Shown here: one piece after another, positions 12,201 to 24,200 of the stretch | Numbering within the stretch: the stretch's first letter is position 1 | How the letters are laid out: every line of letters starts with the position of its first letter | Origin: Branchiostoma floridae | Taxonomy: Eukaryota; Chordata; Leptocardii; Amphioxiformes; Branchiostomatidae | Length of the DNA: 64,000 nt | Reading direction: 5' to 3' | Assembly (NCBI RefSeq): GCF_000003815.2 | Contig: NC_049997.1 | Coordinates: 9,387,060-9,451,059 of the forward strand | Program-made: the position numbers and the translations under genes | Notes under the pieces: model-generated | Seen by the model: the letters and a program-made list of their open reading frames with translations, nothing else | The model's database searches: none | Told to the model about the DNA's origin: nothing

Positions 12201-15200
12201 GATGTCATATAGAAGAAAGTGTTGTTGGCACTCAATTTAGTAATCAGAAATTATTTTATCGTTGTTTTAAACAGTTCAGAAGAAAGAAGAGCAGGAATAT
12301 CACGTTATAAGAAACACGACACAGGCCAAATACAGGTTGTTTCTTTCGAGGTAGATAATTTCGTATGTGTTCTCCTTATTAATGATGTGAAATGTAAGTT
12401 TAACTCAAACTTTCTGATAGAGAAAATTAAGCAATGCTGTCTTTTCCGAGTTATGTTACCAGAAAGTGGTGTTTTGTGCCAGAAAAGGGTTGGACAACTT
12501 TCCTGTGTAAGCGGAAATGACATCACTCACCGTTCCTGTGACGTCACCCCCACCCACCTCCTTCCTGCGCGCCTCGTCAATCTCACGCTGTTCCAGCATC
12601 AGCCGCTTCCGCTTTTCCTCCTCAATGCGCCTGCGCCGCTCCTGCTCCTCATAGCTCTGTAAAACGTATTTAAGTTACCAAATAGCGATAATAACAATGG
12701 AAAGTTTTCGTGCTTGTGCTAGTGTGTGTCTATACCATCCAATTATGATTCAGAGATATGGCAATCAGCAGCACAATCTCTGAAAATAGTCAGAAGAACC
12801 AGAATCGATTCCAAAATACCCTTACATTGCATTACATGTCAACCGTAACTATGGCAATCTTTAACTCTTTCTCTAAGAGTGAGTTAACAAACCTCGAGAT
12901 TCTCGAACCGTGAGAACAGTGCCCGTGTTCTCTGTTTCCTGGCAACCTTGTCCTCCTCAGTCTCCGCCGCTTTGGGCTCCTCCTCCTCCTCCTGAGCCTC
13001 CTCGGCAGCCTCTTCCTCCATCTGGTAAAGATAAACAAGTTAAAACTCATGGCAAGTATCAGAATAAACACTTCGGATGACTTGCGATAGGGCAAGGAAA
13101 GAGAAGAGATGCAGCAATAGTGACAGAACAATGTGACAAACGTGAAACACACAAATAGAGCAAAACAACAATTAATGCAGTACAGTGAAAACAGATAGCC
13201 ATGAGTGGTTCGTTTCCGTCTCCAACTTGATATTCCTACACGTTTAGAATAGGGCGTTTTTTTAGGTTTGAAGATGATGCGATTTAAAATACATTTTACT
13301 TCGTGAGACCAAATTGGACTCTGTTGTTCTATTGATTATGGATAAGAATATTCTCTTTAATTTCTAAACAGGCACAAAAGAATCAAAATAGGACGGAAAC
13401 GATAGTGAGAATTTCTAAAAAGCCGCAAAAAGAATCTGAATAAGATTGAAACGGTAGTAAGTAGAAGAAAGGGACAGAGGAAAGTACAATAGCGGGTACA
13501 TGTAGAAATGTTAACGTGAACATATCACGAGATGTACGAAAATGATGGCGATAGTTATTGTATTAAGTATGGTATGAACAAATTCGGTTAGTGTTACAGA
13601 TGATGATGAGGTCTAGGAATGGAATGGAAACATGAAGCGTTTACTAGTAGTAATCTCCAAGCAGATCCTACGGTACCGTGAGATAGTATTAAAACCGGCC
13701 AAAGGGAGTCAGATGGACATACACATTCCTAGGCCGGCTTTACTCCTCCGTCAGCGTTTGATACAATCTTATGCGCATACTACCGTAGGATCTGCTTGGA
13801 GATTATACCAGTAGAAACATGGGCGCACGGCGCCACCTAGTGAGTTGAATTGTATCTACAGGAGGAGGATAGGAAGGGAGGGGAAACGAAAGAACACACC
13901 CCGACCATTTTCTCAGTTCTCTCCAGCTCCCTGGCGAGCATCTCCCGGTCCATCTCCAGGCGGCGAGCTCTCTCCTCTTCCACCTTACGGAGACGTTCCT
14001 CCTCTGCAACCTTCAAGAAACAAAACAATCTTTCTTAGAACCATGCTTCATAAACGGACTCTTTCAACGGGGAAATGAAAGGTAGCAGACTTTATTGTCT
14101 TATCCAAACTGCTACGCACCTATCGCTGTCCCACAGAAAGAAACAACAATACTGAGGACCGCTGCATTGTGAACTTGTGTATTGGAAATTACAAACACAC
14201 GTACACAGATAGACTGGCAATTAGACAATCCAAAAACAACATAGTAACTGCTCTCAAATGTTCTAACACACACTTAACTCCCATGTGAAATAACTTATAA
14301 TGGAAATTGACATTCCTGTTATCTATAAAGTCTTCTTTCTCTTTCTAAAACATGATCTACATACCTTGTCGATATTTTGGAATTTCTCGAAGAGCGCACT
14401 GGCACGCTTGTTCTTGCCAGCCTCCTTGACATCTGTGGCCTTCAGTCTGCGCTGTTCCTCCTCTTCTTCCTTCTTCTTCTGCATAAGGGCGAATCTGAAA
14501 TATGAAGGGTAACGGTGGAACATCGACGATTCAAATTGCGGAGCAACCACTACGAATCGTCTTTAAGTCATGTTAAGTTTAAGAAACTGCTCAACCTTGC
14601 AAAGACAACCGGTATAACTTGTTCTAAAAGTTTATAATGATAATTCGACCATGTTTCTTCTTTTGCAAGCTGAACCCTTCGGAGTGTTTTACGAACCTTT
14701 CTTTTACGCTGAGGCGAGGCCCAGATTCCTCGGGTGTAGATTCGACCGGCTCTTCTCCCTCCTGGTCTCCTCCCTCCTCCGCGGCAGCAGCCTCCTATCA
14801 AAACCACGCATGAAAAGAGCTCAAACAACAAGTTTATCACTATCTATATATCTGTTCTTTTTCGTTTGTTTTTCTGTAAGCAATTTTATGACTTGGGTTT
14901 TTTTTAAATGTTTCTTATATGTTGCTGACAAAAGGAGAAGATGATGAAAAGGAGAGAAGTTGCATTAAGAAGTTCATAGAATGAAGATCGAGTCAAGAAG
15001 AGTTTTAAGAGAGAAGAAGAGAAGACAGGGACGCCAGTTCACCTCTGCCTCAAGTCTGGCCCTTTCCTCCTCCAGACGTTGCCTATCCTCCTCCAGTTTT
15101 CTCTTTCTTTCTTCCTCCGCCTCCCGTCTGGCTTCTTCCTCCTTCTGTCTGGCCAGCTCCTCAAAACTGATCGTCAGTTTTCCTGGCTTCGGCGCCTTCT

Positions 15201-18200
15201 CAGCGCCTGCGTCGTTTTCTTGGTCCTCTGAACTCTTTTTCTGAAGTTCTTCAAACTTATTCTTAAGTTTCCCTGGTTTGACTTTCTCCCTTGGCGTGCC
15301 GTCGTCTTCGGAAACTCCGGATTCTTTCTTCTTTTGAAGTTCGGTGAATTTGTTCTTGAGCTTTCCAAGGGACACCTTGGGAGAGGTGGCGTCCTCTATG
15401 GATTCTTTGAGCGCCTCTGCCTCTTTTTCCTCGGCACGCTGCTCCGCTAGCTGCTCCTGCTCCTACGTCAACAGGGAGTCGAGGACGTCAAAATATGCCA
15501 ACTCAGTATAGAGGAATGTTTGTACACACATTACATATATATGACACATTTTCTGCATCATCATCCAACATCATCAAGCCTTAACACGCTCATGACGCAC
15601 TCGCATACTCATGGACTGATATTTTGTCATCGCTATGCGAATTACAGTTCATTCATCATTCATGCTGGTTTACGTTTTAATATCATACATCACACCTTAA
15701 GCTACTCAATTCCTTTTTGTGTTCCTTCAACATTGCCCATAAAATAAAAAAAGTCCTTGCACCACGTCGCATAACTTCAATGTACTTCTCATTGACATCA
15801 GAAGCCTGAACATCTGACAGGTCGATTCCACTTCATGCGTTCCTGCCGTTTCCACAAGTCGATCAACAAGGCTGTATTGAGCATCACGGCAGGCATGTGC
15901 ATCCATTCCAGAGAGATAAATGCATAGAAAATACATTGTTTCCTTTAACTATGGCAGATTTCTAGAATCTGGAATGTAAAACCTCTTGTAATCGTTCCTG
16001 CCGTTTCCACAAGTCAATCAACAAGGCTGTATTGAGCATCACGTCAGGCATGGGAATCCATTCCATAAATATTCATTACGAGAAAATTCCTTGTTGTGTT
16101 TAACTATGGCAGATTTCTAGAACTAGAATATAAAACCTCTCGTAATCTTTCCGCCTCTCTCTCAAGCTCCGCGCGGTCGAATTCTAATCTACTTTTTCGG
16201 AGCTCCTCTGCTTTTCTTCTGTCCTCCTCCTCTTTTCTCTGACGTAGCGTGACGTAGTCGGCCTTAAGTTTACCGGGCGCTCTTCTCTCTCGCTTAGTCT
16301 CGCGAGTTTCGGCGAGACTTTCCTCTGGGGATGCTTCCTGGTGTGGACAGGTTAGCTTCGTCACTTTGTGCGTTATGTCACGCGAAGGAAAAAGCGCCTT
16401 CGGTGGAACAGTTTTCCGTATTTTTACTACGTGTAATGTCTTGCTTCCAAACGACACATTTTTGCAGCTCGCCTATCAAAGAGAACAAGGATAAAAGCCA
16501 TATGCGACGGCTCTCATGTCATTAACATAATCTTTCACGTCAATAAATCTTACGCTTAAAGCAGAACCATTATCAACATATGTCAGAGTTCTTCCCCCCC
16601 TTGTTTCGAAGTTATTCTTTCTATAACTGATAGCTATATCATCAAGGCCAGAGCACATCTTATCTTTTCGTCAGTTCACTTTTATCCAAGCACCCTGTCC
16701 CTGTCTACGTATCTTGCCCCCACCCTTTCAAAAATACAAACATGCCATTGATTTAGTCATATTTGACCGTTTCCGGTTCAAAGACATCATAATCTGGCCG
16801 ACCTCATACTCAGCTTCTCTCTTGGCGGCTTCTTCTGCCAAGATCTTCTTCTCTTCCTCGAGTCTGCGCAGACGCTCTTCCTCTGCCTTTTTGCGAGCCT
16901 CTTCCTCCTTCTGACGCTGCATCACTTCGAATTTCCCGCGCAGACTCCCCCTTTTTGGTGGTGGTATGTCCTCCTTGACTTCCGGTTTATCCTCAGCCTC
17001 TTCCTCATTGGCCTGCTGAGAAATTAGTCAAGCCAATCAGAAAAGCTCTAGGTTATGACCTATGCCCTACTTGCTAATGTGTCGTGTATGTATGTGCAAA
17101 CACATGCATCTGTTTCATGAAGAAAGGCTGTATGTGATTCCATGTCAGAGAGCCAAGCTGCCAAGGCAAACGTCGTGATCATGAGATGCATAGCAGCAGA
17201 CAGATGACGATACGTTTTAACTTTCAGCAACAAGGAAAAAGAGAAATGGTCAGATGCAAAGCAAGCTTTGTCTTACTATATACTATTATGAATCTAACGG
17301 TACATACGCATCACACATTATAATGAAGGCGCCAAAACTTGACACAGGCGCAAACTTTGTAGTCTATAAGGTCTAGGACTATTCCCTCGTATGCAAACAA
17401 TTGCAAAGAGGTAGTAGGTGGCATGCTCAAAAGACGCGTATACGTAGCACAAGACCGTCCTCAAGTATAATTCACCGAAGCTGACTCTTGCTGTGCTTGA
17501 TTTTCAAGCTCGCGCTCTTGTGCCAATCTGTCGGCTTCCAGTCTCCGGAGCCTCTCCTCCTCAGCTTTCCGCCGACCCTCCTCCTCTCGCACCTTCCTGA
17601 GCTCTTCAAACCGACCTTTGACACTGCCCATGGGTTTTTCGGGCTCGCCACTCAAATCCTCTAACGAACCCGCGAGCTCGTCTTCTTCTTCCTACGTGTG
17701 AGATGAGTACAGGAAGAAAGATGCAAACATATGGTGGTGTTATGGTTGGTTATGGTTATGTGAACATATGCCAGGGGTTTGGGAAAAACATGAAACAAAT
17801 TCGTAGACAAATTTACGCAAACAATGGCATAAAAACATAAAAGGAGGGTGATATGAAAGGGGACCAGGATGATCAACAGTAAAAAGAAACAGCAAAACAA
17901 AAAGGGGGGTTATCAAGCAAAGACTCAAATTGAGGGGTAAATAAGATGAAAAATTTCTTGATTTTTTTCCAAATCCTCATAAATGCATGCAATTCCACAA
18001 CCTTAAGCCAAAGCCAAACTTAATAATATAACCAAAAAAACTTTCATGCTTTACATAAAAAAAGCAAAATAATTTCTGTGAAAAAGGACAGATGACGAAA
18101 ACCTCTTTTTTCCTATTCCTCTCTTTCTCTCGCTCCTGCATCATTTTGTCGAACTCAAGTCGACTCAACTGGAGTTCCTGTGCTTTTCTTTGTGTCTCCT

Positions 18201-21200
18201 CTGTGCTGTTTTTGATTTGGTGGAGTCTATCTTTGACACTTGGGACGGGTTCACTTATGTCAAGGGGGGTCCCTTCAGAGGGACTGTCATCATTGTCATC
18301 CTGATGATTGATGGGATGGGGGACAGGAAAAAGGAAGTACGCTATGTTAACTACAACGTTCAGAAAAACATAAAGAAGACATAACAAATGTAGTTATCTT
18401 AAAAATGCCAAGAAAAAGTGCACTGCAATATTATGAGCATGAATTAAGTTTAGTTATATCAGCTTAAGTTAAGTATTAAGCTGTAACCGCTACTGTTACT
18501 GCTCATAAAGCACTTTTGAGAGAAGACAAACAAACAAAAAGACTACACACTTCAAACATTACATTACTGGGATAGAGGAAGACAAACAGCATAGATCACA
18601 TCACACTCAAGTTTTGAAGGAACATGTGTCGAGACAAACACATCTTGGGAGAGGTTATTGTCTTAAGACTCTTACTTCATTATTTTAAGGTGGTTATGCA
18701 CAGTTAAAATTCTCAAATGATTAAACCAAAGAGTAGTTGTGTCAACATAACATCGTGGATCTTTTCAGGCTGCCTTCAAAACTTGAGGTTGTTCGGAAGA
18801 TGATGCGATCGCGAAATGTGGAGAAAAGAAGCAGATGTGATTACATCGCAAGGCACCTCATCCTTTTCTTTGCGTTCTTTCTCTCTCTCTTGCGCTATTT
18901 TGTCGAGTTCAAGTCGGCTGAGGCGGATTTCTTGTGTTTTTCTTCTTTCGGCCTCTTCTCTCTTTTTCCTCATCTCCTCGAATCGGTTCTTGACGTCGAG
19001 TTTTCGGGGTTTCGTCGTTTCGTTGGTCTCGTTTACTTCGTTTTCTTCCTCATTATCCTGCGCAGATGTGGGACAACGATGTAGTCATGTGATTATGTTT
19101 GGAATTTTCTGCGAGGAACTCTTGCATTGCTGCGCTAATATCAAGCCTAAGTTACTGTAAAAAAAGCTCGCAGCCACTGCTACGGATGGAACATCTAAAA
19201 AGGGAGAGCAGAGTTTTATGTTTAAGAACTGTGCTCACATGACATGAGAGGAAAGCATTATGAAACAAATTCGTATATGGATAATAATCTATCCATATTA
19301 CTTTATCAGATTTGTGAAATCATCTTCCCTTTCTTGCCATGTTTTGCACTATTGCGGAGGTATCTGCAACAAAAAAGCATTACATTACCATTAGGTTATG
19401 TCCTAAGCGCCAGATCCAGTAACTAATCTACAAGTTTTGAAGCGCTGTATGATATAAAATGAGCCACCTTCCCGGTATCACGTATGAACGTATCCAGCTT
19501 TTTTAGTCGCCTGGGTCGTGGTTCTGTCGTTCTGGGCTTCTCTTTTGCCTCCCTCAAAGCTTCGAACCGATTTTTCATACTGCCGCACGTGCCCGGCTGG
19601 GGCACACCAGATTCTCCATCAGCGTCACTGATAAACGATGACGTAAGGGATGACGTCACGGAAGCGCTATCACCATCTTCTTCCTCGTCCTGCAATATTT
19701 GATGATACACTTTGACTAAAATGGGGACTTTGAAAAAAAAAATCTGACCGTCCAAACTTTGCGGAGAAATGGGACTGAAATAATACAAAGGATAAACAAC
19801 GCACGGATTTCAAGATCACCTCTACTTGTGAGGTCTTTTCCTTCTCTCGCTGCTGCATCATCTTATCGAACTCGATACGGCTAATCCGTATCTCCTGCGT
19901 TTTGCGCCTCGCTTCTTCCTCTCGACGCTTTCTGAGGTCTTCGAATCGACCTTTCACGTCGCCCTTTGGCCTGTTTCTAAGCTTGATGGACTCGCTGGAC
20001 GTGTACGTTTTATCCTCCTCCTGCTGATGCGGAGAATGCCCGTTGATGCCATTGACCTGTAGGACATCCACACCATCAACGATAAACTACTCATTAGACC
20101 AACTGCAATACACAATGGGGTACTTCTAATTACTACAGAAAGGGAAGGGACAGAAAACGCTGGCTAAGAGAAGGGAATCTACAATGTGTGGAAAGGAGGG
20201 AAGCTTTAACCTGTTCAACGCTGACCGTCGACTCTGATTCGTTCTCTATTGCCTGTTTCTCGAGCTGTAGCCTGCTGAGTCTTTCCGTTTCCAACTGCCG
20301 ACGGTGCTCCTCGTCTCGAGCCTTTTGCATCTCTTCATAACGGCCCTTAACACTGCCGATCTTTTTCGTGAGTCTGGGAGACGTGTCAAGACCGTTGACT
20401 TCTGGTTCTTCAACATCTTCTTCTTCCTGAAGCAAGGGACAGAAAGGGACGGGTCATTTCTATGTTCGGAGAAGCAGTTCAAAAGCAACAGAGGGCACTG
20501 ACCATGGTCGTGAGCATGTCCAATACATTCCTTACTTGCTCACTCATCTGAAATATCTCAGCCACCAGGGGAAAACAAACAGTTGCTCAACTCACTATCA
20601 ATATCCAAAACACCAGTAAAGACCTGCTACTAGTGCTAGACAAGAGTCTAAAGCTACAAGGGGCCAGAAAGCTAACCTCGGCTTTTGTAAAGGCGGCCTC
20701 AATGGACAGGCGAAGGGACTCTGTTTCAGCCTGAATACGCTGTTGTCTCTCTTCTTCCATTTGCCGTAACCTCTCCTCCTCTTTGGCTTTTCTCATAGCT
20801 TCGAATTTTCCTTTCACACCACCACGCGTGACTCTTGGAATGTCGGTAACCGTTGGCTGGAAGCTAGCGCTGCTACTGGTGTCTCCATCCGATTCCTACA
20901 TGACATCGACACGGGAATCTTGTATTCAGACTTAACAACAGAGGTTGGTTGAAAAGACTGGTAACCAGTGGAATAGACAAGTCATTGGAATGATAACGAA
21001 GAGAGAAGTGGCCACCTTTTGGGAAAAGTTGGCATAGATCCGTTTGGTGAAGAGTTGAAGATGGGCGAAGTTGAAATTCTCCGAGGTTGTCTCTTGTAGT
21101 GCCACCAAAATAGGCACGCTTTTAAGATGCATGTATGGCTACATGGGTAGTATTACTCGGCAAATATAGTTTCTACAAATACCTTAGTGTTTATTAATCA

Positions 21201-24200
21201 CAAGGATAGAAAGAAAAGAAGTACGATGACTTTTTGTTCAGAGTACATGCGTTTATTCACACTGTGAATACTCTATACATTCTGAAAGTGCTTCTTAAAC
21301 TAGTGATACTCTACTGATTACTATGAATCCTTCAAATCTCTTTAAACGATGATGATTGCGACACAAACGGCAAGGGCAGCGACAGTACAGTTGACGTGCA
21401 GTTGCAAACAAGAGACAATCTCGGGAGGGAGACAGAGTGGAGAGGTCTAACGTCACAGGGATCAGACAGAGGCAACAGGCAACATTGTGACAATATGCAA
21501 CAATGTAACAAGGAAGCTACAACAACAGAACAACAATTGACGCTTGACCACCATATCATCAAAGACGTAAACTTCTACTGTACATATTTGCTTGACTAAG
21601 TATTCTTCTCATTTCATTAGGCCTTAAAATACAACACATCTCTCGCTTAAATGGAAGACATATGTCAGTTCTAAAGTATATCTAGAGAACGCAATGTCCA
21701 TGGTCTTCTATTTTGGTGGTTTACAAACTTTACGTCGACACCACATCAAAGTAAGACAAGAGAGCCCAAGATTGAAATGAAGGAGTAGCAAAGACAGGTG
21801 GAGCTCTGAAGCGAAAGTTTGAGTCAAGTGACAAACTTTGAGGTGAAAGCTATAGACTAAAGTATATATGCATTGTGTGTATTTGTGCATTGTCATGAAT
21901 TTTGTATCCGTCAAGGTACGAGTAAAGTAATTTTCGTAAACACAATGTTTTATAACTTACCTTGTCTCCTGCACCGGAAGCATGTTAATAGGTAGGCATA
22001 AACGGTCAAATCTTAAACTACATCAGAAAACCAGAAAACTGTAGAGAATATTAAATTTGCCTTCATAAGGGCATAAACAATGTTGTTAGATCAATGATAT
22101 TGAACTTTGCCATACTTAAATGGCTTTCCTCAAAATATTGTTAGTATGTACCAACGATTAAAATCTACAGTAAGCAGGTAAGACGGATATGAAATACGCA
22201 TATACGGATTATACTGATATTTTGGCGGATATGTATGTGGATATACGAGAGCCACTTTATAAAGAACTAAGCTCACCGATACCTCCTGCTCTTCCGCCTT
22301 GCGTGCAGCCTCCCTCTCCAGCTGCAGCTTGTCCATCTCGATCCTGCGCAGTCGCTCCTCCTCAGCGCGCATGCGCGCCTCCTCCTCTTTCTGTTTCTGG
22401 ATCTCCTCGAACTTGCCCTTGAGGTAACAGAATACAGCGTTTTATGGACTCCAAATTGAGGGGGTTCGACGCCTCAAAATTTATAACAGAGTGCAAAAGT
22501 AATTAAAAAGAATTGAATCTGTTGAAGTTAATGGTAGAATCTACAAAATATGTGGAAATGAGCTTTAGTTTGTCTGCTCGTTCTCCTATCACAGACACTT
22601 TATTTGACCCCAGCGGAGGTCACCATACTGCAGCCGCGGGAACAGGGCTCGTGCGCGGAATTCTACCAAACCAAACAAACATCGTAACCCAAGTCTTACA
22701 GTCTCAAAATTGAGTTTCCGACTCGCTAACGTGCGCAGAAATAATCTAATGGCTCTTTCAAGAATTAAGACGCACTATTTTGTGCCCGAACTACTTTTGT
22801 CGCGGATAAATACTTTGTTAAGCTACCTTGATGCTGCGTCTCTTTTCGGTCGGCAGGTCGGTGGGCGTGACGGGCGGGGCGGCGGACGGAGGGCCTGACG
22901 GGGTCTCCATCTTGTCAAACATTTCCTTTGGAAGGTAAGAGAGTAGTTAGCATTTCATTCCACTCTTGTTTGCGATGTTCGAAGAGTTAAGATTGGCCAG
23001 AATTCAAATTGATTAGTAAGGAATTAAATGATATTTCTAAACTGGGAAAGCATAAACATTTTTAGGTACAATATTATAAGTTTCTTTCGGATACAAATAT
23101 AAGATATCTTATGAAATAAAACTTAGCTGAAGTTCACTAATACAACTTTTGTTAATATATCCCTTTTGAAACATAACCTATATTGCTAACGACTCAAGAA
23201 ACACCATCAGACATTGTATACAAATATAGGGCCTATTCTTCCTATAAGATATCCTAACCCCAAAATAAGACACTCTGTAGCTACGAATACATGTACATGT
23301 TAGAGAAACGAAATCTGCATTGATACATGTCTTTCTATGAACACCCTGCAGTCTCACCCACCCCTTCTCCTGCAGCAGCACTTCCGTCCGACTGAAAAAA
23401 GGTAATCACACAAACTCGTTATCATGCACAGGGACATATTCACGTAATTTCAAGAAAGAATGATAAAGGGCTGATAATGGAAGATCATCCATTTTGGGCG
23501 CATTACATCAATGCCAATAAATCTGATACAAATAAACTGCACGTCTGTATGATGTTGGTATCCCGTAAAATGTTTGCCAGTACGGATTAGTTAGCTATAG
23601 GTGATTTGGAAGCTAGAATTTTAGGACAATGAAGAAGAATTTCAAGACGATGACGGAAAGCGACACAAAGGGCACACGAATCATCAGTGGCAAATTTTTA
23701 TTTATTTTAGTGTGAAATAGTTGAAAACATTTGACCTGACCAAAGAAGTGTGTTAGAATGTGTGAGAAAGATTCCTGTGAAAAGTAGGTTTTACTTGGCG
23801 TGGAGAGGATTTTTATGTATTGGGAAGCTGCAGAGGAGATCAAAGGCCTTTCCCATCATGCAATTTGACCTTTGACATCCAGAAAGGCGGGAGTCTGAGT
23901 AAGCTGGTGGATGAGACTGCAGTGTTAACGATAAATATTGAGAGATCTAGATCTGTGAAAGGTTAGGTAGGATTTTTCACGTGTTAAATGCACGAAGAAG
24001 TACCTCCTCCAACTGTTTTGAGATCAAGCTTTCCTGTTCCTGTTGCTGAATCTGTCGGTCCATCTCAATCCGCCTCTTTCTTTCCTCTTCCGCCCTCCTA
24101 CGCTCTTCTTCCTCCTATAAAGAGTCCGGAAGGGATGACGTTAATATTTCACGCCAAAAAGCAGTTACTCAAGCAACTGGATATGGTTTTGGAAACGGTC

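Noticed and set aside
14981-15244. Plus-strand serine/leucine-rich open frame
   Set aside because: Antisense of the E/K/R-rich exon E19; such frames are expected opposite charged-helix exons.
21955-21985. Perfect donor AAG|GTAAGT in the intron between E8 and E9
   Set aside because: The nearest acceptor would give an 8-base exon that breaks frame. A further acceptor gives 51 bases that read ATT TGA in the required phase. No in-frame exon can use it; at best it is a poison exon.
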